Of a stretch of DNA of 64,000 nucleotides, positions 45,404 through 55,923 are shown one piece after another; positions within the stretch are counted from its first letter, which is position 1; every line of letters starts with the position of its first letter. The notes below the pieces were generated by a model. It ran no database searches and was not told the DNA's origin. It saw only the letters and a program-made list of their open reading frames with translations. Source of the DNA: Reichenbachiella sp. 5M10 (GTDB lineage: Bacteria; Bacteroidota; Bacteroidia; Cytophagales; Cyclobacteriaceae); the NCBI RefSeq assembly GCF_002742335.1, contig NZ_MDGR01000007.1, positions 1,182,501 through 1,246,500 of the forward strand, given 5' to 3'. Both the position numbers and the translations under genes were made by a program.

Positions 45404-47923
45404 TTGAGCCAACTGGAGCTAAATAGCGGGGGTGAAGGAGAGTTCGAGGAGCTCGTGACTTATTTTGCCGACGTGATTTTGCCGATCGCTTTACCGGGTA
45501 GCTATACCTATAGAGTGCCGCGTAGTATGACCGATCAAATACAGGTCGGGAGCCGTGTGATAGTCCAGTTTGGTAAGAAAAAAATATACACAGGTATTGT
45601 CTCTCGTGTACATACGACTGCTCCCAAAGTCTATGAGGCCAAATTACTCATGGATTGTTTGGATAGCATACCTTCTGTCAATGCCTATCAATTGCAGTTG
45701 TTTGCCTGGATGGCAGAATACTACATGTGTACCATCGGAGAAGTTCTCAATGCAGGACTCCCCAGTGGACTCAAACTCAACAGCGAATCGTTTATTCAGC
45801 TCAACCCTGATTTTGAAGGGGCAGGGATGTCATTTTCTGATAAGGAAAACAAGATACTCGATGCACTCCAGACGAGTGATCGCTTGTCCTATGAGGATGT
45901 AGCAGATGTCTTAGGGATCAAGATGATTCATCCGGTACTCAAGGGCTTGATGCAAAAGGGGTGTATACTGCTGTATGAGCAAATCAAAGATAAGTACAAG
46001 CCCAAGACAAAAAAGATAATCGTCATCGATCCACGCTATCAGAAAGATGAAAAGGCATTGCAGGGGCTATTCGAGCAACTAGAGAAGCGGCCTAAACAGC
46101 TGGAGATTTTACTGAAGTACCTTAGCGAAACGCGAAGAGATGAAGGGGCAGGAGAGTTGTCATCTGTGGACAAGTCAGTATTGGTAGAGGCAGGCGTGTC
46201 TGTTTCGTCGCTCAAGACCTTGGTGGCCCATGGAGTTTTTATGGAGCAGGAGGTGATTGTCTCGCGTATCGACACTACCCGTCATAGTGATGCGCATGAG
46301 GCAAGTTTATCAGAGACACAGGAGGCGGCTTATACCAAAATATTGTCTGGTTTTGAAGCCAATAAACCGGTACTTCTGCATGGCATCACTGGCAGTGGGA
46401 AGACGGAGATATATATAGAACTCATCAAACAGGCCCTAGAGAGTGGAGGGCAAGTGTTGTATTTGTTGCCTGAGATTGCACTGACAACTCAAATTGTGAC
46501 GCGCCTATTTAGGGTTTTTGGATCGGCAATGGGGGTATATCACTCTAAGTATTCGGACAATGAACGGGTGGAAATATGGAATCAAGTCAACGAAGGCAAG
46601 GTCAATCTGGTCGCAGGTGTGCGCTCGTCACTATTCTTGCCATTCAAAGAGCTGTCTTTGATCATCATCGATGAAGAGCATGAATCATCGTTCAAACAAT
46701 ACGACCCAGCACCGCGCTATCATGCACGGGATACGGCGATATGGCTTTCGCATTTGCATCAAGCAAATGTACTACTAGGAACAGCAACCCCCTCATTGGA
46801 AACCTACCAGAACGCCCTTGATGGTAAGTATGAATTGGTGGAGCTCTTGGAACGGTTTGGCACTGGGAGCCTTCCGCATTTTGAACTTGCCAATATCCTT
46901 ACTGCTCGTAAGAACAAAAGAATGCAAGGCGACTTTACTCCAGAATTGGTTGCTGAGATAGAAGGAGCATTGGAAAAGAAGGAACAGGTGATTCTATTTC
47001 AGAATCGGAGAGGGTATTCTCCATACCTGATTTGCAACGATTGCAACCATGTCCCCAAGTGTCAAAGTTGTGATGTGAGTTTGACCTTTCATATGCATAG
47101 CAATAGTTTGATATGTCATTATTGTGGGCACAAGGAAGGAGTACCGATGGTGTGCGATGCGTGCGGTTCTACAGCGATGAAAACGGTGGGGGTAGGTACA
47201 GAAAAGATAGAAGAAGACCTGAAGTTGCTGTTTCCCGAAGCCCACATACAGCGGATGGATCAAGATACGACTCGTAGCAAATACGGTTATCAAAACATCA
47301 TTGATCGATTTGAAAAAGGAGAAACAGATATACTCGTGGGGACGCAGATGCTGAGCAAAGGCTTGGATTTTGACAAGGTATCATTGGTAGGTGTGTTTGA
47401 TTACGACCGTATCGTCCATTTTCCTGATTTTCGCTCACATGAGCGGGCATTTCAGTTGATCACGCAGGTGAGTGGTCGTGCCGGTCGAAAAAATGATCAA
47501 GGCAAGGTGATCATTCAAACAGGAGAGCCAGAAGGGGGCTTGTTAGGCTTGATATTGCGAGGAGATTACAAAGGCTTTTTTCAGCAGGAGATCTTGGAAC
47601 GCAGCAATTTCAACTACCCGCCGTTTTATCGAATGATCAAAGTAGTACTCAAGCACAAGGACAATCAGATGCTCCATCGAGCAGCGCATGAGTACGTAGC
47701 ATCGCTACATGGCGAACTAGGCAAGCGTAGAGTGTTGGGACCACAGACACCAGTCATCGGCCGTATTCGAAATCTCTACATTGATGAGATTTTTGTCAAA
47801 ATAGAAAAGAAGGGGGTGAGTATAAAAAAGGTCAAGGAACTGGTCTACAAGCTTAGTATTGAGCTCAAAAAGAAGAAAGAGTATAGTTCACTTCGATTGT
47901 ATTTTGATGTAGACCCAGTGTGA
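45404..47923 (+). CDS. priA: Primosomal protein N' (PriA helicase)
   Basis: PriA is the 3'-5' helicase that reloads the replisome at stalled forks. The 839-residue chain has the 3'-DNA-binding domain (YFADVILPIALPGSYTYRVP), a winged-helix region, the Walker A motif LLHGITGSGKTEIY, the DEEH box LIIIDEEHESSFKQ and TPSLETYQNAL. A zinc-binding insert has paired cysteines (CNDCNHVPKCQSCD, then CHYCGHKEGVPMVCDACGS), followed by GTEKIEEDL and late helicase motifs VGTQMLSKGLDF and QVSGRAGR. The TTG directly after the hemL stop gives 17 extra residues; a GTG at 45455, preceded by GGAG-rich sequence, would start nearer the usual family N-terminus. Either start is possible. Confidence 0.94.
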   Translation: MSQLELNSGGEGEFEELVTYFADVILPIALPGSYTYRVPRSMTDQIQVGSRVIVQFGKKKIYTGIVSRVHTTAPKVYEAKLLMDCLDSIPSVNAYQLQLFAWMAEYYMCTIGEVLNAGLPSGLKLNSESFIQLNPDFEGAGMSFSDKENKILDALQTSDRLSYEDVADVLGIKMIHPVLKGLMQKGCILLYEQIKDKYKPKTKKIIVIDPRYQKDEKALQGLFEQLEKRPKQLEILLKYLSETRRDEGAGELSSVDKSVLVEAGVSVSSLKTLVAHGVFMEQEVIVSRIDTTRHSDAHEASLSETQEAAYTKILSGFEANKPVLLHGITGSGKTEIYIELIKQALESGGQVLYLLPEIALTTQIVTRLFRVFGSAMGVYHSKYSDNERVEIWNQVNEGKVNLVAGVRSSLFLPFKELSLIIIDEEHESSFKQYDPAPRYHARDTAIWLSHLHQANVLLGTATPSLETYQNALDGKYELVELLERFGTGSLPHFELANILTARKNKRMQGDFTPELVAEIEGALEKKEQVILFQNRRGYSPYLICNDCNHVPKCQSCDVSLTFHMHSNSLICHYCGHKEGVPMVCDACGSTAMKTVGVGTEKIEEDLKLLFPEAHIQRMDQDTTRSKYGYQNIIDRFEKGETDILVGTQMLSKGLDFDKVSLVGVFDYDRIVHFPDFRSHERAFQLITQVSGRAGRKNDQGKVIIQTGEPEGGLLGLILRGDYKGFFQQEILERSNFNYPPFYRMIKVVLKHKDNQMLHRAAHEYVASLHGELGKRRVLGPQTPVIGRIRNLYIDEIFVKIEKKGVSIKKVKELVYKLSIELKKKKEYSSLRLYFDVDPV

Positions 47924-48020
47924 TGCACAATCAATGCATAACTTACTCGTTGATAATTTGATAGCTCGAAGATATTTTTGATATTTATAGATTGGATACT
48001 TTATAAAAACACATTTACAA

Positions 48021-51000
48021 ATGAGAATCGCCAAATCCTACCTATTGCTTGCATTGCTGTCTTTCGCGATGACAGTTGGGGCACAGACCAAGTACGATAA
48101 AAAGTTAGAAAAAGCCGATGAAGCCTACGAATTGGGGAAGTATGAAGAGGCACGTGCTGAGGTCGAAGGCATCAAAAAGAAGTCCATCAAGAAGTTAGGA
48201 GCCAACAATGACTTCTTGCCAATCGCCTACATCAAGGAAGCCAAGTACGACGTAGCCCTAGGGATCTTGGGCAATATCTACAACTCCGTCAATACTGGAC
48301 TGGAGTTGAGCGCGACCATCAATGGTACCGAAACAGAAGTACATGCGTTGCTCCTCAAAGAAGCGACAGAAGTCATGATTCAATATGGTGATTATGTGAC
48401 TGCCAAGGCTTACCTCAACCAAGCGAGACCCGTACTCGAAGGGGCCGGGATGGATGCAGATTTGGCAGCCAGTATGGATGTACTCGAGGCTCAAGTGCTA
48501 GTGGGACGTGGGTTTTATACAGAAGCAATTGCTCTGATCAACGACAAGATGTCGTTTTATCAAAAGCGTGCCTTGGATGAGGATGGACGTAGAAGCGCCG
48601 TACGGGAGCGCAAGAGAGAGTTGGCTCGCATGATGATTTTCAAAGGAAACGCATACCGCAAAATGGGAGATTACCTCCGTGCAGATTCGGCATTTGTGTA
48701 TGCAGATACTTGGATCAGAAAGGGGTTAGGTAAGGCCGATATCTTGTACTCCGAAAACCAATATTGGAATACCTATCTGCTCGAAGAGAATGGTCTAGAG
48801 ATATCGTCGGTTGTAGACCTATACGAGAAAGCCTATGTCAATACTATCCGAAAATATGCTCCATCACACTATGTGACGGTGATGATTCAGGAGCGTCTCA
48901 TCAAGAGCTATATCAAAAATGGCAATCGAGGTAAACTGAGAGAGCAAGAAGAGAAATTTAGGAAGATGATCAAGTCTGACTATGGTAAAAACAGTATGTA
49001 TAGTCTCATGCTCAAGACGTTGGAGTATGACGTCCTTATGGGCGGCAAGGATGTCGGACTTGAAAATGATGTAGCGAAATTGTTGGGGTCAGAGTCACTC
49101 ATCCCTGAGAATCATCCCAAAAGAATAGAAATGCTGGAGTTTGCCAATAAAATCGCTACGATCAATGGGCGACCAGACAATTCTCACCAGTATTTGGATC
49201 AGATACTCGCCATCAAAGAGGTCTTGTATGGTAAGGAATCGCCAGAATACAATTTGTCATTGGTGCACTTGGCCAATTACTATGTGGATTATACTGAAAA
49301 CTTCGAAGAGGCACTGGATATCTACGTCAATGCTTGGGATGGAATAGTCAAAAAGGAAATTACAGAAGGACATTTGGCATATGTAGATATCTTGGATCAT
49401 CAAGCGATATTCTATGAGGAGAATGATCAGTACGATAAAGCCTCAGAGATATTGTCTGTCGCCTTGGAAGCATCCAGGAGGAAGTACGATGATCAAGATC
49501 CAGAGTATGCTTTAGAGCTGGATAAAATTGCCAATCTGCAATATAAAATTGGTGAATATGCTCAAGCAGAGAAGAATATTCATATTGCGATGGATATTCT
49601 CAAGAATTCAGATACGGACTTTGCCAAGTCATATTATGCACAATCATTGGTGACATATGCGACCCTATTGGCAATCAAAGGAGAGTATGACGAAGCAGAG
49701 GAGAATATCAATAAATCGGAAAAAATGCAGAGCCAAGGAGTACGTACTGTCGAGACTTCTGGAATAGAAATCGCTGATGAGTTGGCAGAGGTGTTCTTGG
49801 ATATCGGTAGATACCGTGAGGCAGAGAAGCTGATTGAAGGAGATCTTAAATTAAAGGAAAACCGGTTCGGTGCGAATTCCCGTCATCTCAATGATCCGTT
49901 GGTATTGGAGGCTAGGTTGAAGATGACCATGGGGGACTATACTCTTGCAGAGCAGTATGCTCAGCGGGCCAATGATATCACGACCAGTATTTTTGGAAAG
50001 GAGTCTTCAAAGGTGACGCCCAGTTTGATGGCTTTGGCTAAAATAAATACCCTGGTAGGGGATTATGAAACGGCGATTGATATTCTAGAGTCTGTCATCG
50101 ATATACGCGAAAAACAGTTCGGAAGAGATCACATCGATGTGGCTCGTGCAGTGTCCGAATTGGCGCTTGTCAAGTTCTTCAACAACGAACCGGTGGGAGA
50201 GGTAGAAGAGTTGTTTTTGCGCGCAGAGAAAGTTATCGGACGTAAGCTAGGAGCATCAAACCCTACTTATGCGATGGTTCTTAAAAATTTGGCCATTGTC
50301 TATATCGCCGAAGAAAGGTACAATGAGGCCTTTAGTTTTTTGGATGAGGCAGGTGCGATTTGGAGTCGCAAAATAGGGGCACGAAACAACGTCAATGCTG
50401 CGGGGATATTTGTTCTCAAGGGAGATATTTATTACGGCAAAAGAGACTATGACGATGCGGAGGATTATTACGGTGATGCCAAAAAACTCTATCAGAGGTT
50501 TTTTAGCACCAGTCATCCCGAATATGTCAAGGTCCAGTCCAAATTGAGTAAGACCTATTTTATGCAGGGCAATGTCAAGCGTTCGCAAGCGGAATTGGAG
50601 GAGGTGCTAAGCAACTATTCTGTTTTTATCAAAGATTATTTTCCAGCGCTGAGTGAAAGAGAGAAAGCGAAGTTTTGGAATACGATCAAATCGGATTATG
50701 AGTTTTACAATACACTGGTCATCAATTACAACCGAAACGATGAGATGATTGGGAACCTGTACAACAATGCTCTTTTGACAAAAGCTTTGTTGTTGAGTTC
50801 GTCGATCAAAATCAGACAGCGAATCCTAACATCTGGAGATGAAGAGCTCAAGGCGATTTACCATGACTGGGAAGCCAAAAAGGATTTGCTTACCAAAGTG
50901 CTATCCATGAGCTCAGACCAGATGTTGCAGGCGGGAATAGACGGACAATTACTCTTGGGAGAAGTCGAAGATTTGGAAAAGCAATTGAGTAATAAATCGG

Positions 51001-52232
51001 AGGATTTTAGCAGTGGATTTGACAGGAAAGTCGTGACATGGAATGAAGTCAAAGATGCATTGGGACCAGATCAAGTGGCTTTGGAAATGATTCGTTTCCG
51101 TGTATTCGACCATGAGTTTTCCAATGATTCGATCATGTACGCGGTACTTTATGTCAAAAATGAAGGCAAGCGAAGTGCGCCAGGGCTGATACTATTGAAG
51201 AATGGAAAGGATCTAGAAACGAAGTATTTGAAGTATTATAGAAACAGTATTCGATACCGTGTCGATGACCCGAAATCGTATGAGAACTTTTGGAAGCCGA
51301 TACAAGATGTAGTAGGTAACCCAGGGAAAATCTACCTCTCGGCAGACGGCGTATACAACCAGATCAATTTGGAAGCAATCAAGTTGGCTGATGGTAGTTA
51401 CGTGTTGGATCGATCCAATATCATTTTGATTAGCAATACAAAAGATCTCTATTTTGATCGAGTGACGACACGGCTTACCCAAACTGCCAATACAGCCACT
51501 ATGTTTGGAGACCCGATGTACTATATGGCAACTGCGCCAGGTGAGTGGACTGGGCGAGCTGCGATGAGAGGAGGCAACCCTGATGTAGTAGGTAGGCTAT
51601 TCGGTACTGCAGAAGAGGTCGAAGGTCTCAAAGATATGCTTCGAAAGGATGGATGGATCACCAAGGACTATTTGCAAGCAGATGCCACAGAGCAAGCAGT
51701 AAAAAACATGGATAACCCCAAAATTTTCCATATTGCAACCCATGGTTTCTTTCAACCCGATGCTGATTTGAGTATGGAAGATATCGCGCTCAATGAAAAT
51801 GCTGCTGCACAAAACCCGCTCTTGAAGACCGGGCTTTTGATGGCTGGTGCTGGAGATATTTTCAACGAGACTGCTTCCAATTTTAACATAGAAGATGGTG
51901 TGTTGACTGCTTATGAAGCGATGAACCTTAGTTTGGACAAGACAGATTTGGTTGTGTTATCCGCTTGTGAGACGGGATTAGGTGAGATTGAAGCGGGTGA
52001 AGGAGTTTATGGATTGCAGCGAGCATTCTTGGTCGCAGGAGCTAGAACGATCATCATGTCGCTCTTTAAGGTGTCTGATGAAGCAACTCAGAAGCTGATG
52101 GTGAAGTTTTACACCAAGTGGTTAGAAACTGGAGACAAACGGGCATCATTTATTAGTGCCAAGCAAGAAATTAGAGATGAATACAAAGATCCCATTTTCT
52201 GGGGGCCATTCATTATGATTGGTTTGGATTGA
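48021..52232 (+). CDS. Large exported TPR-CHAT domain protein
   Basis: A 1403-residue protein with a signal peptide ending VGAQ (about residue 22). About 850 residues of tetratricopeptide repeats follow (for example ADEAYELGKYEEARAEVEGI, EIADELAEVFLDIGRYREAEKL, YETAIDILESVIDIREKQFG, RDYDDAEDYYGDAKKLYQ). The C-terminal CHAT domain (about 1090-1403) has the caspase-like dyad His1241 in FHIATHGFF and Cys1316 in VLSACETGLGEIEAGEG. GLQRAFLVAGARTIIMSLF and a final FWGPFIMIGLD follow, both CHAT hallmarks. The catalytic residues are intact, so protease activity is plausible. The signal peptide implies activity outside the cytoplasm. It stands alone, with a terminator behind it. Targets and activation are unknown. 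Confidence 0.92.
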   Translation: MRIAKSYLLLALLSFAMTVGAQTKYDKKLEKADEAYELGKYEEARAEVEGIKKKSIKKLGANNDFLPIAYIKEAKYDVALGILGNIYNSVNTGLELSATINGTETEVHALLLKEATEVMIQYGDYVTAKAYLNQARPVLEGAGMDADLAASMDVLEAQVLVGRGFYTEAIALINDKMSFYQKRALDEDGRRSAVRERKRELARMMIFKGNAYRKMGDYLRADSAFVYADTWIRKGLGKADILYSENQYWNTYLLEENGLEISSVVDLYEKAYVNTIRKYAPSHYVTVMIQERLIKSYIKNGNRGKLREQEEKFRKMIKSDYGKNSMYSLMLKTLEYDVLMGGKDVGLENDVAKLLGSESLIPENHPKRIEMLEFANKIATINGRPDNSHQYLDQILAIKEVLYGKESPEYNLSLVHLANYYVDYTENFEEALDIYVNAWDGIVKKEITEGHLAYVDILDHQAIFYEENDQYDKASEILSVALEASRRKYDDQDPEYALELDKIANLQYKIGEYAQAEKNIHIAMDILKNSDTDFAKSYYAQSLVTYATLLAIKGEYDEAEENINKSEKMQSQGVRTVETSGIEIADELAEVFLDIGRYREAEKLIEGDLKLKENRFGANSRHLNDPLVLEARLKMTMGDYTLAEQYAQRANDITTSIFGKESSKVTPSLMALAKINTLVGDYETAIDILESVIDIREKQFGRDHIDVARAVSELALVKFFNNEPVGEVEELFLRAEKVIGRKLGASNPTYAMVLKNLAIVYIAEERYNEAFSFLDEAGAIWSRKIGARNNVNAAGIFVLKGDIYYGKRDYDDAEDYYGDAKKLYQRFFSTSHPEYVKVQSKLSKTYFMQGNVKRSQAELEEVLSNYSVFIKDYFPALSEREKAKFWNTIKSDYEFYNTLVINYNRNDEMIGNLYNNALLTKALLLSSSIKIRQRILTSGDEELKAIYHDWEAKKDLLTKVLSMSSDQMLQAGIDGQLLLGEVEDLEKQLSNKSEDFSSGFDRKVVTWNEVKDALGPDQVALEMIRFRVFDHEFSNDSIMYAVLYVKNEGKRSAPGLILLKNGKDLETKYLKYYRNSIRYRVDDPKSYENFWKPIQDVVGNPGKIYLSADGVYNQINLEAIKLADGSYVLDRSNIILISNTKDLYFDRVTTRLTQTANTATMFGDPMYYMATAPGEWTGRAAMRGGNPDVVGRLFGTAEEVEGLKDMLRKDGWITKDYLQADATEQAVKNMDNPKIFHIATHGFFQPDADLSMEDIALNENAAAQNPLLKTGLLMAGAGDIFNETASNFNIEDGVLTAYEAMNLSLDKTDLVVLSACETGLGEIEAGEGVYGLQRAFLVAGARTIIMSLFKVSDEATQKLMVKFYTKWLETGDKRASFISAKQEIRDEYKDPIFWGPFIMIGLD

Positions 52233-52254
52233 TTCATTCTGTCCGAATGACGAT

Positions 52255-52283
52255 AAAAAGGCCGCCTATGGGTGGCCTTTTTT
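52255..52283 (+). terminator. Intrinsic terminator after CHAT gene
   Basis: The stem AAAAAGGCCGCC/GGTGGCCTTTTT (52255-52266, 52271-52282; one G-U pair) has a TATG loop and an A/T outer stem. It lies between convergent genes and may serve both strands. Confidence 0.87.
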
Positions 52284-52320
52284 AGTTATGTGTGGAGAGC
52301 ATTGATCTTTAGATGCAGAG

Positions 52321-55300
52321 TTATGCCAATTCTTTCAGGTCAACAGGGACTACTCTAGAGACTCCTTGTTCGACCATGGTCACTCCATATATGACGTCTG
52401 TGGTAGACATGGTGCGCTTGTTGTGAGTGACGATGATGAACTGAGATTCGTTGGAAAAATCTCGGATGATGTTGTTGAATTTGTCAATGTTGGCGTCATC
52501 CAAGGGAGCGTCTACTTCATCGAATATACAGAATGGCGCAGGCTTGAGCAGATAGATGGCAAAGAGCAATGAAGTAGCTGTGAGTGTCTTTTCTCCTCCT
52601 GATAATTGATTGATTGATAGCGGTCTTTTTCCTTTAGGTTTTGCGATGATTTCGATACCCGAGTCTAGAGGATTATCAGGGTCTGTCAAGAAGAGGTCAC
52701 ACTGATCTTCGTCGGTGAATAGTGAGCGAAAGACTCGAATGAAATTGGTTTTGATGTTTTCGAATGCCTCGATGAAAGTCACTTGTGCCACCTCGTTGAT
52801 TTCGTTGATGGTTGATAGTAGAGAGTCTTTGGCTTTGATGAGATCTTCACGTTGTGCGGTGATGAAATCATAGCGTTCCTTGATCTCTTCATAGGCTTCC
52901 ATTGCCATGGGATTGATTGGTCCCATATTCTCTAGCTTGTTTTTAAACTTTTCTACTTTATCCTTGAGATCCTCTTCGTTGAGTTCGTTTATTTCCTTGT
53001 TTTTTTCGTTCTCTTCATCGTTATTGATGAGCAATTGGTCGATATCTACCTTGAACTCTACAGAGAGACGCTCTTTGACACTGCTGAGCTCGAGACGAGT
53101 TTCGTTGAGTCGATTTTGTATCTCCATGAGTTGCTCGTCGTTGGCTTCTCGTTCACGTTGTATGTCACGTGTACTTTTCTCAAATGTATCGATTTGCTCA
53201 CGCTCTGCGTAGTATGATTTTTCCGCTTCATTTACCCCGATTTCGATGCTTTCTTTTTCTTCGTACATCTCGATCAACTGATCGTCATTCGAATCGGATT
53301 TTTCGATGAGTTGTTTGATTTCTTCATCTGTTAGTTTTAGATCACTTTGATTCCTTTCTATTCGTTCTTTGGCCGAGTCTAAGTTGGACTGTTTGTAAGT
53401 GATCTCTTGCGAGATACTGGATACTTTGTTTTGTTGCTGATGGTAGATTAGGTTTTCTTGGTTGTATGCTGAGGATTTTTCATTGAGTTGATCATTGAAT
53501 CCCGCGAGCTGCTCTTTGAACGAACTGTTTTTTAATTCTAGCTCCTGAAGTAAGTTTTGTTCGGAGGCTTGTATAGGTTCTAACTCTGTTATCTCATCTT
53601 GCAGTTCATTGATTTTATCGAGGATGTCCTCACGCTTCATGGCATTTTCGGACAATAACGTAGAGTACTGCTCTTGCTTGGTGGTCAATGAGACATGCTC
53701 TTCGTTGACTTTGGCCAGTTCGGACTGGACCAATTCCAATTGTTCTCCATAGCTGTTGGATTTGAAGCGGTCTAGGTCACTGGTCTTTTCTGCAAGGTTT
53801 TGTTTGACTTCATCGAGTTTCGAAGAGAGGCTTTTAATGGTTTGCGCAAGTTTTTCTAGGTTTTTAGCACGACCAATTTTCTTTCCTTCGAAGAGCCCGA
53901 TGGACCCACCCGAAATGCTAAATTGCCTGTTGATGATTTTGCCACTCTTGGTGATCAATACCGCGTTTTTACTATTGACCTTTCCGTCTTCGTTGGTTGT
54001 GATGTATACATTGTCGAGAATGTGTCCTATTAGTTTGCGGTATTTTTGGTCGTATTCGACAACCTCTGTTGCAGGGATTGCATTTTCTAACAACTCTGAC
54101 TGGGTAGGCCGGAATCCTTCGAACCGATCAAGTATGAAGAAGTGTGCTTTGCCTTTAGCTGCATCACTGAGAATGTTGACTGCCTTGAATGCCTCCGCCT
54201 CTGTTTCTACTATATAGTAGTTCATGTAGGGATCTAGGTAGTTTTCTACTGTGACGCGGTACTCTTCTGGACACGTCAGTACATCAGAGAGTAGTGGAGC
54301 ATTTTTACTCCAATTTTTTTCTTTTTTTAGAAATTTGATAGCTTCTGGAAATCCCTCTAGATTGTCTACCAGTGACTTGGTGAGGTTGTATTCGTTTTGA
54401 GAGGAATCCAGCTTTCGGTTGACCTGCTGTAGCTCTTCGCGAATGACTTCTATGGTTTTTTCTGAATGCTTGATTCTGTTTTTCAGCTCTTCATCTTTGG
54501 ATTTGAGGTATTCAAACTCTTCTTGTTTGATTTTCTTCTGGGCATCTACTTCAGCAATTCGTTCTTCAAACCCTTTGAGGTTTTCACTGCGAGAACTGCT
54601 ATCATTGGCTGCTTTTTCCAGTTCTTGTTTAAGCGTACTCAGCTGAATTTGTTTGATTTCTACAGACTTGGTGAGTTGATAGACTTCTTCTTTTTTCAAA
54701 GAGTAGCTTTCGTTCAGCTCTTCACCTTGCGCTTTACGTTCGGCATTGGCTTCCTTTTCCTTTTCGTATTCACTTTGTAGTGACTCGAGCTTATAGGTGA
54801 TCTCATGGAGGATTTTTTCAGAGCTCAATTTTTCATTTTCCAAGCTGGCAATAGAAAATGCTGACCTTTCTGTGCTTTTTCGGTCTTGTTCGATCAGGTC
54901 TTTGAGGTTGTCACTTTTGTCGTTGAGATAGCGCAATCTCTCATTCTTGATTTTCTTTTCACTTTCGTAGCTTCGGATTTTTTGAACATGCTCATTGAGC
55001 GATTTTTGACGTGTTGCCAAGAGCTTTTCTTTGTTGATGAGCTCTGCTTTAGCTTTTTCTAGTTGTGCATCTTGCTCGGAAAGTTGCTTGTTGAAACTGA
55101 TCTTGAGGTCGTTGCAGGTCTGTATTGATTTGTTGAGCTCGTCGAGCGCGACTTTTTGATGGTGTACCGTTTTCTTGGCCAATTCGACACTGTACACTTT
55201 ATAGTCTTCCTTGATTTGGTAATATTTTTGTGCCTGCTTGGCTTGGCGTTCAAGTGATTTAAGGTTCTTTTCAATTTCGTAGAGTAGATCCTCCACTCGC

Positions 55301-55866
55301 TCCAAATCCGCATCTGTATCTCCAAGCTTGCGCATGGTTTCCTTTTTTCGGATTCTGAATTTGGAGATGCCGGCAGCTTCTTCGAAGAGCCCACGCCTCG
55401 AATTGTCCTTGTCATTGAGTATGTTGTCCACCATACCTAGTTCGATGATGGCATAGCTATTGGAAGCGATCCCGGTATCTAGGAAGAGACTTGTGATGTC
55501 TTTCAGACGGCAGGTTACACCGTTGAGCTGGTATTCGCTTTCTCCTGAGCGATAGTATCGACGCGTAATGGTGACGTTTGAATATTCAGTTGGGAGTAGG
55601 TTTTTGGTGTTTTTAAAGGACAAAGAGACCTCTGCCAATTGTGTAGCTTTTCTGTTTTTGGTGCCGTTGAAGATGATGTTTTCCATCTTTTCGGAGCGCA
55701 ATGATTTGACTTTTTGCTCTCCAAGGACCCACCGAATAGAGTCTACAACATTGGATTTTCCACAGCCGTTTGGACCAACGATTCCAGTGATTCCCTCGTC
55801 AAAGTTGATGACTACACGGTCACCAAAACTTTTGAATCCTTTAATCTCTAATTTGGTTAATTGCAT
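52321..55866 (-). CDS. smc: Chromosome segregation protein SMC
   Basis: A full-length SMC ATPase of 1181 residues, the core of the bacterial condensin-like complex. The N-terminal head has IVGPNGCGKSNVVDSIRWVLGE (Walker A, about 29-50) and the Q-loop region. Two long coiled coils (about 170-500 and 670-1000) flank the hinge (about 515-660, SDVLTCPEEYRVTVENYLDP, KAHFFILDRF). The C-terminal head has the signature NQLSGGEKTLTATSLLFAIY and Walker B PFCIFDEVDAPLDDANID. scpA and scpB are not in the window. It is divergent from the small gene at 55924 with a 57-base gap that contains TAnnTTTG-like sequence on both strands. The assignment is firm. Confidence 0.97.
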   Translation of the reverse strand: MQLTKLEIKGFKSFGDRVVINFDEGITGIVGPNGCGKSNVVDSIRWVLGEQKVKSLRSEKMENIIFNGTKNRKATQLAEVSLSFKNTKNLLPTEYSNVTITRRYYRSGESEYQLNGVTCRLKDITSLFLDTGIASNSYAIIELGMVDNILNDKDNSRRGLFEEAAGISKFRIRKKETMRKLGDTDADLERVEDLLYEIEKNLKSLERQAKQAQKYYQIKEDYKVYSVELAKKTVHHQKVALDELNKSIQTCNDLKISFNKQLSEQDAQLEKAKAELINKEKLLATRQKSLNEHVQKIRSYESEKKIKNERLRYLNDKSDNLKDLIEQDRKSTERSAFSIASLENEKLSSEKILHEITYKLESLQSEYEKEKEANAERKAQGEELNESYSLKKEEVYQLTKSVEIKQIQLSTLKQELEKAANDSSSRSENLKGFEERIAEVDAQKKIKQEEFEYLKSKDEELKNRIKHSEKTIEVIREELQQVNRKLDSSQNEYNLTKSLVDNLEGFPEAIKFLKKEKNWSKNAPLLSDVLTCPEEYRVTVENYLDPYMNYYIVETEAEAFKAVNILSDAAKGKAHFFILDRFEGFRPTQSELLENAIPATEVVEYDQKYRKLIGHILDNVYITTNEDGKVNSKNAVLITKSGKIINRQFSISGGSIGLFEGKKIGRAKNLEKLAQTIKSLSSKLDEVKQNLAEKTSDLDRFKSNSYGEQLELVQSELAKVNEEHVSLTTKQEQYSTLLSENAMKREDILDKINELQDEITELEPIQASEQNLLQELELKNSSFKEQLAGFNDQLNEKSSAYNQENLIYHQQQNKVSSISQEITYKQSNLDSAKERIERNQSDLKLTDEEIKQLIEKSDSNDDQLIEMYEEKESIEIGVNEAEKSYYAEREQIDTFEKSTRDIQREREANDEQLMEIQNRLNETRLELSSVKERLSVEFKVDIDQLLINNDEENEKNKEINELNEEDLKDKVEKFKNKLENMGPINPMAMEAYEEIKERYDFITAQREDLIKAKDSLLSTINEINEVAQVTFIEAFENIKTNFIRVFRSLFTDEDQCDLFLTDPDNPLDSGIEIIAKPKGKRPLSINQLSGGEKTLTATSLLFAIYLLKPAPFCIFDEVDAPLDDANIDKFNNIIRDFSNESQFIIVTHNKRTMSTTDVIYGVTMVEQGVSRVVPVDLKELA

Positions 55867-55923
55867 GTGGTATTTGGGGATATCCGAATCGACAAATTTA
55901 AAATAATTCCTTAGATTTGATTC

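Noticed and set aside
55893-55919. TAnnTTTG sequences on both strands between smc and the small gene at 55924
   Set aside because: No TTTG at the right upstream distance on either strand; the plus one would give an almost leaderless transcript. A/T-rich chance matches are common.
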